Of a stretch of DNA of 21,492 bases, positions 16,581 to 21,492 are shown piece after piece. The DNA lies in the NCBI RefSeq assembly GCF_000719345.1, contig NZ_JOFX01000058.1, forward strand, positions 1 through 21,492. Direction: 5' to 3'. A program made the position numbers and the translations under genes. The notes under the pieces are model-generated. The model searched no databases. It had not been told where the DNA came from and was given only the letters and a program-made list of their open reading frames with translations. This DNA is from Streptomyces sp. NRRL F-2664. Its GTDB lineage: Bacteria > Actinomycetota > Actinomycetes > Streptomycetales > Streptomycetaceae. The first letter of the stretch is position 1. Each line of letters begins with the position of its first letter.

Positions 16581-16593
16581 AGGAGAAGTACCT

Positions 16594-19287
16594 GTGTGCG
16601 GTCATCACGGTGGACAAGAGGCATCGGACAACAGGTGCGGCGCCGGCCAGAGCCGCCCTCCGGGCGGGCGGGGACGCAGGGACGTCCTGCGGCTCGGCGC
16701 CCTCATGGCGGCGGGCGGACTCGCCGCGCTCGTACCGGCGGCCACGGCGCATGCGCTGCCCCGGAGCGGCGCCGGCACGCCCGGGCCGGGAGGCCGGCTC
16801 ACCACCGCCTACCCCGGGCACTCGCCCTTCGGATTCGACCAGTGGTCCGCAGTCGAGTTCGACGTACCGGTGGGCGTGAACCGGATATCGGTCACCCGCA
16901 CCTTCGACCACTACAACGGACTCCCGGGCATCATGTCCGACGTCCTCGACATCGGCCTGTTCGGCCCTTCCGGCTTCCGCGGCTGGTCCGGCGGCGCCCG
17001 CGACGCCTTCACGGTCTCCGGCGCCGACGCCACCCCGGGCTACATCCCCGGCCCCATCGAACCGGGCCGCTGGTCGGTGGCCCTGGGACCCGTTGTGTTC
17101 AACCCCGCCGGCATGAACTGGCTCGTCGAAGTCACCCTGGAATTCGGTCCGCCCCTGGCCGGCACGCCTTACGCCGTCCTCCCCGCCTCCGCGCCCAGCC
17201 GAGGACAGATCCCGGGCTTCCCGCTGCCCCTCCCCTACTGGTACCGCGGAGACATGCACACCCACACCGTCCACTCAGACGGCGGCCGCACCCTCGGCCA
17301 GCTCGTGGACGCGGCCCGCGCCAGCGGCCTGCACTTCCTCGGTTCCACCGAGCACAACACGAGCGCGGCCGGCGTGTCCTGGGCAGGCAGCATCCCGTCG
17401 GACCTCCTCGTCATCAACGGCGAGGAGGTGACCACGCGGCACGGCCACTGGCTCGCCCTGGGACTGCCCCAAGGGGAGGTCATGGACTGGCACTTCGGCC
17501 CCCGGGACGCGGGCGCCATGGCCCGGCACGCCAAGCACGTACGCGACCGCGGGGGCCTCGTGGTGGCCGCCCACCCGCTCACTCCGGCACCGGGGTCCTT
17601 CTGGGAGTTCGGCTTCGCCGACATCGACGCCATCGAAGTGTGGAACGGCCCGTGGACCCTCGACGACGCGGCGGCCGTCGCCATGTGGGCGGCCATGCTG
17701 TCCTTCGGGCAGCGGATCCCCGCCCTCGCCAACAGCGACACCCACGCCCCCTCGGACGCCGTCGGCCTCCCGCAGACCGTCGTCCGGGCGACCGCCCTGT
17801 CCCGTGACGCGATCCTGGACGGCGTCCGGCGCGGCCACTCCTACCTTGCGGAGTCCGCTCACGTCACCCTTGCGCTGAATGCGCACTGCAACGGCCGCTC
17901 TGGCGGCCCGGGCGACTCCATACCGGTGTCGTTCTTCGACGCGGTAGACGTGTCGGTCCGCGTCTCCGGCGCCCCCGACTCCTTCCTGGCCCTGTACACC
18001 GAATGGGGCCTGATGCTGTCGACCTGGGTCGGGAGCGACGGCAACGGCCGGCTCGACTGGCGCGGCTGGGGTCTGGCGTCGGTCTTCGCACGCGTGGAAG
18101 TACGGCGCCCCAAGCCCGGCAGCAGCACCCTCGACCAGATGGTGGCCCTCACCAATCCCGTGTGGTTCGGCCCGGCACCGGCTCCCAAGCCCGTCTACCA
18201 GGGCGGCCAGACCTTTCTGCACACCGTTCGGTACCCGAACAGCTGGACCCGGGTCGCCCCCGTCCCCGGTATCGCCGGCGCGCCCACGTTCAACGGCCCC
18301 AAGGCCTCACTCGCCGGCCTGCCCGACGGGTCTGCCGCAGCGGTCGCCCTCAGCAGCGACAACACCCTCTGGACCACCACCCGCCACTCCAACGGGCAGT
18401 GGCAGCCATGGCAGCAGCTCGCCGGCCCGGCGAGCCAGGAGCCGGCGGCCCGCACGGGCGCCGGCGCCGCAGCCGCCGCGGTGCAGGCCACCAGGCCGTC
18501 CAAGGCTGCGGCACGCATCATCGCCTCCGGCACCAGGGCGGGTATCGCGGCGGCCGGCCCCGCCGGGGCGGCCGCAAGCGCCGTCCAGACAGGCGCGGCC
18601 GCCCTCGACGCGGCGATCGCTGCAATGCCCGACGGCTCCTGCCAGATCATCGCCGCGGGCCTCGACGGCAGGCTGTACCACCAGGTGCGGCGGGCCGACG
18701 GCCGCACGGCCGGATTCACTCCCGTCCCCGGCGCGAGCGCAGGGACGACCTGGACCTCCGCCAATGCCGCCATCGCCGCCATGCCCGACGGCAGCACCCA
18801 GATCCTCAGCTACGGCACCGGCGGAGACATGCACCTTGTCGTCCGGAGGCCGAACGGTTCCTGGGGCACCTGGACGCGAGTCCCCGGTGCGCACGGCCGG
18901 CCGGGCTTCGCCGGCCCCGCCCTCGACATCACCGGCCTGCCGGACGGCAGTTCGCAGATCGTGGCGATCGGCCTGGACGGCATGGTCTACCACCAGGTGC
19001 GCCATCCGGACGGGCGGTTCACCGGGTTCGCCGCCCCGCGCGGCGTCACCACCGCGACGATGTCCGCCAGTGCCGTCGCCATCGCCGGCATGCCGGACGG
19101 TACGGCCCAGGTCCTGGCCGTCGGCGCCGACGGGAACGTCTGGCACGACATCCGATACCCCGCGTCCTGGCAGGGCTTCCGCCCCCTGGCCGGCTTCCAG
19201 GGAGCCGACCGCCTGCGCGGCGGACAGCTCGGCATCGCCGCGATGCGCGACGGGAGCTCACAGGTCCTCGTGATCGCCCCGAGCTGA
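16594..19287 (+). CDS. Tat-exported CehA/McbA-type PHP metallohydrolase with propeller domain
   Basis: An 897-residue secreted protein. The twin-arginine signal is RGRRDVLRLG (26-35) plus a hydrophobic stretch to about 54, ending TAHA, so export is as a folded, metal-loaded protein. A beta-rich domain covers about 62-205. The PHP metal-dependent hydrolase domain (about 215-410) has D220-M-H222-T-H224, E253-H254, H327 (AAHPL) and N380-S-D382-T-H384, giving a full set of likely metal ligands. A linker domain follows to about 530. Residues 535-897 form repeats of about 45-50 residues with the core MPDGS-x-QI-x(3)-G-x-DG-x-x-YH-x-VR, best read as a beta-propeller (possibly carbohydrate-binding). 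CehA itself hydrolyses the carbamate carbaryl; the substrate here is unknown. GTG 16594 is set by AGGAGA seven bases upstream. In 40 codons from 17251, 38 end in G or C, so it is well adapted to a Streptomyces genome. Confidence 0.9.
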   Translation: MCGHHGGQEASDNRCGAGQSRPPGGRGRRDVLRLGALMAAGGLAALVPAATAHALPRSGAGTPGPGGRLTTAYPGHSPFGFDQWSAVEFDVPVGVNRISVTRTFDHYNGLPGIMSDVLDIGLFGPSGFRGWSGGARDAFTVSGADATPGYIPGPIEPGRWSVALGPVVFNPAGMNWLVEVTLEFGPPLAGTPYAVLPASAPSRGQIPGFPLPLPYWYRGDMHTHTVHSDGGRTLGQLVDAARASGLHFLGSTEHNTSAAGVSWAGSIPSDLLVINGEEVTTRHGHWLALGLPQGEVMDWHFGPRDAGAMARHAKHVRDRGGLVVAAHPLTPAPGSFWEFGFADIDAIEVWNGPWTLDDAAAVAMWAAMLSFGQRIPALANSDTHAPSDAVGLPQTVVRATALSRDAILDGVRRGHSYLAESAHVTLALNAHCNGRSGGPGDSIPVSFFDAVDVSVRVSGAPDSFLALYTEWGLMLSTWVGSDGNGRLDWRGWGLASVFARVEVRRPKPGSSTLDQMVALTNPVWFGPAPAPKPVYQGGQTFLHTVRYPNSWTRVAPVPGIAGAPTFNGPKASLAGLPDGSAAAVALSSDNTLWTTTRHSNGQWQPWQQLAGPASQEPAARTGAGAAAAAVQATRPSKAAARIIASGTRAGIAAAGPAGAAASAVQTGAAALDAAIAAMPDGSCQIIAAGLDGRLYHQVRRADGRTAGFTPVPGASAGTTWTSANAAIAAMPDGSTQILSYGTGGDMHLVVRRPNGSWGTWTRVPGAHGRPGFAGPALDITGLPDGSSQIVAIGLDGMVYHQVRHPDGRFTGFAAPRGVTTATMSASAVAIAGMPDGTAQVLAVGADGNVWHDIRYPASWQGFRPLAGFQGADRLRGGQLGIAAMRDGSSQVLVIAPS

Positions 19288-19289
19288 GG

Positions 19290-19339
19290 GCCCGCGCGGG
19301 GCGCCGCACGGTCCGCCCCCGTGCCGGCGCCGCGCGGGC
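19290..19339 (+). terminator. Strong terminator hairpin after the metallohydrolase gene
   Basis: Starting two bases after the stop codon, GCCCGCGCGG (19290-19299) pairs perfectly with CCGCGCGGGC (19330-19339). The stem continues inward through CGCCG and CACGG blocks with two small bulges, giving about 20 pairs around a short C-rich loop. No T-tract is needed for this actinomycete type of terminator. Confidence 0.7.
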
Positions 19340-19375
19340 AGTGCGGGCTGCCGGCCGGCCGTTCGGCCCGGGGGT

Positions 19376-20300
19376 CCTCAGAAGGTGCCGCTGGGAGATC
19401 ACGTAGGGCGTCGATGGCAGCGGCGCGATGGCCTACGACCCCGCCCGCCGCGGGTGCCGCGCCTTCCCCCGGCGCAGGGGGACCCAGGCGCTGAAAGCCG
19501 GAGCCGGGTTCCCCGACGGAGGCGAAGGACCGTCCGGGCAGGACGTGGTCGCGGACGATCAGGACCTGGCGTTCGACCCGGCCCTTTCCGGGAGGGGGCC
19601 ATCACATACTCCTCATGACCGAACTGCGCGTTCACCAAGGACCGTGGCCCTCCCCGCGTCAGGGAGCGGCAGGTCCCAACAGAAGTGCGCCCCGCACACC
19701 CGCCCGCGCCCTCCGCACCGTGATCGGCTACACCACGAGAAGGGACACCATCGCCCTTTCCGGTGGGCCGGTGGGCGGCCAGCGAAACCCGACCGCCTCG
19801 GGGTGCAGGGGTACCGCCTCGCCCGCTGCGGCGTGGCGGCGGACGACGGTCTTGGTGCGGTCGTAGACGTCGGCGCCGGCAGGCCGCCGAAGTGGGCGAA
19901 GGACTGTCGGCGGCAGTCGAAAAAGGGTGGCCAGGCCCTGGCTGGTGGTGAAGCAGCAGAACGGATCACGTGAGTAGGACAGCGTCATGTGGAACGAGTA
20001 GGCCTTCGGAATACCCACGTGGGCGAGGAGCTGGCCCTCGTCGCCCCAGCCGGTGGGCTGAGGCCTGAACCCGGGCGGGACTCCGAATCGGCGGTGCGGG
20101 CCAGCCAACTCGCCAGGGCTGATACCCAGTTCCTGAGCGATCCGGGGGCGGGCCTCCTGCATGTTGAGCTCCACTCTCGCTGAGAGTGCCTGTGAAGCCG
20201 TAATCAGCCACCAGCCGCTCGTGCACCCCGGCATCACGGCACGCACATGCCACGGTGACAGCTCCCCCCGCCCGCTGCCGCTCCGGCAAACGACGCGCCA
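19376..20300 (-). pseudogene. istA: IS21-family istA transposase relic, frameshifted and interrupted
   Basis: Reading right to left in changing frames, a clear IstA sequence appears: ACRDAGVHERLVADYGFTG near 20235-20180, then ARPRIAQELGISPGELAGPH, VGIPKAYSFHMTLSYSRDPF and CCFTTSQGLAT. These are followed by RRQSFAHFGGLPA, VYDRTKTVVRRHAAAGEAVP and LHPEAVGF, then HRPTGKGRVERQVLIVRDHV, and finally AFSAWVPLRRGK-like and PYVISQRHLL pieces at the left end. These are hallmarks of Streptomyces IS21 transposases. Several frameshifts are needed, the protein is truncated at its C-terminus, and no istB ATPase gene follows, so it is inactive. A 161-bp insertion splits the HRPTGKGR block (see the separate entry). 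Confidence 0.8.
19592..19763. mobile_element. 161-bp insertion with 11-bp direct repeat inside istA
   Basis: GCCCTTTCCGG occurs at 19581-19591 and again at 19753-19763. Removing 172 bases (one repeat copy plus the 161 between) restores an uninterrupted conserved IstA segment, HRPTGKGRVERQVLI, on the minus strand. This is the signature of an insertion with an 11-bp target duplication. The insert (19592-19752) encodes no recognisable protein. Its ends (GAGGGGGCC and, on the other strand, GATGGTGTC) match only partly as inverted repeats. It could be a miniature element or the residue of a larger, internally deleted element. Confidence 0.6.
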
Positions 20301-20670
20301 CCAGCCCTCTGGGCAGCACAGCCCCACGGCTGGCTCCTATGCCCTGATCTACACCACGACCACGCCGACCTGGCCAGCTTGCGGGTCGACGCGGCATCGG
20401 CGGGGCTGGATTTGCACCGCTGTTCCCGGGCCGCCGCGAGACCGGTTGCAACTTGCTGCGGCGCAACTCCACCGCCCGGTTACGACTTCCGCCCTGTCTG
20501 GCCACCCCTCACCCGGGCATCGGGTCCACTGCCGGATGCCCACCCCAAGGGATCGTCCCTCACTCAGATGCTTCACCCACCTGTGCAGCATCACGCCGCG
20601 CCTCCCCCGTTCCGCGCCACACACCCAGACAATGCAGACCGCAGCCACAAGCCCTACTAGGAGACGCTCA
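20301..20670. other. Gene-free stretch upstream of the secreted protein
   Basis: About 370 bases with no reading frame I recognise on either strand. The right part must contain the promoter of the gene at 20671, and AGGAG at 20659-20663 is its ribosome binding site. I see no clear operator or tRNA. Confidence 0.45.
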
Positions 20671-21183
20671 ATGCGATTTACCCGCCCTGCACTCGCCGCA
20701 GTCACTGCACTCCTCGCCGTCACCGGACTGGGCACTGCCGCATATGCCGACAACAACGACAACGGCACAAGCAACTTCTGCTTCATCTATGTCACCGGCG
20801 ACCACAACACCGACGCATGCGGCAACATCAGCTACGGCGACAACGCCACCACCGGACAGGGGCACACCACCGGGCTCGGAACCGTGAACCCGCCTGCGAC
20901 TCCTTCGGTTGTGGCTGTGTCCCTCTTCCGAAACGTCGATAGCGCAGGCCGGGTGCAGTCAAGCGTGAGCGGCAGCTGCCCGAGCGACCACCCCTACCTG
21001 GACCAGGACATCAGCGGAATCGCCCCGGGTGTCAATCTCATCGCACCGCCCGGCACGACTGTGAACCAGATCACGACGAACGACTTCGGATACCCCACGT
21101 TCATTGACTACACCACGCCGGGAGGCCCCGCCGAACTGCAGATCTTCTGCGCCACGACGCCGTCGGGATCTGTCGGCAGCTAG
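20671..21183 (+). CDS. Small secreted protein of unknown function
   Basis: A 170-residue protein with a classical Sec signal peptide (MRFTRP, hydrophobic core, cleavage likely after AYA at 26), so the mature protein of about 144 residues is exported. It contains four cysteines in FCF, ACGN, GSCPS and IFCAT contexts, enough for two disulphides. The first mature part is rich in Asn, Asp, Gly and Thr (NNDNGTSN, GDHNTDACGNISYGDN); the second (about 80-165) looks like a compact beta domain. No enzyme motif, sortase signal or membrane anchor is visible. AGGAG seven bases upstream fixes ATG 20671; longer in-frame versions lack a signal sequence. Third-codon GC is low (27 of the first 40 codons). It lies between two transposase relics, so it may have been acquired. 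I do not recognise the family. Confidence 0.75.
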   Translation: MRFTRPALAAVTALLAVTGLGTAAYADNNDNGTSNFCFIYVTGDHNTDACGNISYGDNATTGQGHTTGLGTVNPPATPSVVAVSLFRNVDSAGRVQSSVSGSCPSDHPYLDQDISGIAPGVNLIAPPGTTVNQITTNDFGYPTFIDYTTPGGPAELQIFCATTPSGSVGS

Positions 21184-21190
21184 TGCCGCA

Positions 21191-21492
21191 TCAGGCAACG
21201 TTCGCCCTGTCGACGACGGGGCGTAGGCGTCGGTCGTCGGCATGGCGGTTTCGGCAGATTGAGGTAGCGGCGGATCATGCTGCCCTGTTCTTTGTGATCG
21301 GCGTGGTCGGGGTGTAGGCGATCTCCACGTTGTTCGCCGCGGCCCAGTTGCCGACACGCTGACACTTCTTCGCGGTCAGGTGCGGGGAGGAATTGCCACA
21401 GGTGATCGCGATGCGGACGTGGGCCGGGTAGAGGGTGCGGAGATAGCGGCAGAACTCCAGGAACTGCGTGCGCCTTCTTGACGGGCTTGATG
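21191..21492 (-). pseudogene. IS630-family transposase relic (truncated by window edge)
   Basis: On the minus strand from the right edge, QFLEFCRYLRTLYPAHVRIA, then ITCGNSSPHLTAKKC and VGNWAAANNVEIAYTPT match the C-terminal half of an IS630-type DDE transposase. The segment normally following YTPT (with the catalytic Glu) is deleted. A second frame gives DHADHKEQGSMIRRYL, and a third gives RNRHADDRRLRPVVDRANVA and a stop ending at 21191. The usual C-D-N catalytic aspartate reads C-G-N. With two frameshifts, a deletion and a lost Asp, it cannot be active. The N-terminal part lies outside the window. Confidence 0.8.

Noticed and set aside
1..21492. CRISPR arrays, prophage modules, toxin-antitoxin pairs or known anti-phage systems.
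   Set aside because: No regularly spaced repeats, integrase, phage structural gene or defence-type motif was seen; the mobile content is limited to transposase relics and one short insert.

Overview
The window looks like a Streptomyces (or close actinomycete) accessory region. Its GC content is high, it contains Streptomyces-type families (an LCP protein with the C-x-C-S-D variant, a DWNGT HAD phosphatase, a MoaD-MoaE fusion, a Tat-exported CehA/McbA metallohydrolase), GTG starts are common, and it holds relics of three insertion-sequence families. No rRNA, tRNA, CRISPR array or origin was recognised.

Layout. Positions 694-4366 carry two cell-envelope genes, an LCP ligase and a bifunctional class A penicillin-binding protein, separated by a long non-coding gap. 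Their third-codon GC is clearly lower than that of later genes. Positions 5046-13050 hold one same-strand, tightly packed, probably translationally coupled operon: small CxxC protein, moaA, pterin-carbinolamine dehydratase, moaC, moaD-moaE fusion, a shortened methyltransferase-like gene, a HAD phosphatase in one continuous frame with a cytochrome P450, a RibD C-terminal-type reductase and a DHA2-type MFS exporter. A 28-bp perfect palindrome lies between this operon and a convergent APC-family permease (13700-15682, minus strand). After a frameshifted IS701-like transposase relic comes a large Tat-exported CehA/McbA-type PHP metallohydrolase with a C-terminal beta-propeller-like repeat domain (16594-19287), followed at once by a strong hairpin. 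The right end holds an IS21 istA relic (itself split by a 161-bp insertion with an 11-bp direct repeat), a small secreted protein, and an IS630 transposase relic cut by the window edge.

How the genes may work together. MoaA, MoaC and MoaD-MoaE are enough, with GTP, sulfur and a MoaD-activating enzyme from elsewhere, to reach the dithiolene pterin molybdopterin (MPT). No metal-insertion or nucleotide-attachment gene (moeA, mogA, mobA) and no molybdoenzyme is present. Instead the same operon carries genes typical of tailoring and export: methyltransferase-like, phosphatase, P450, pyrimidine/pterin-type reductase, pterin dehydratase and efflux pump. My leading inference is that this is a biosynthetic cluster for a pterin- or MPT-derived secondary metabolite and not an ordinary molybdenum cofactor operon. 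That is an inference from gene content and coupling; no product is proven by the sequence.
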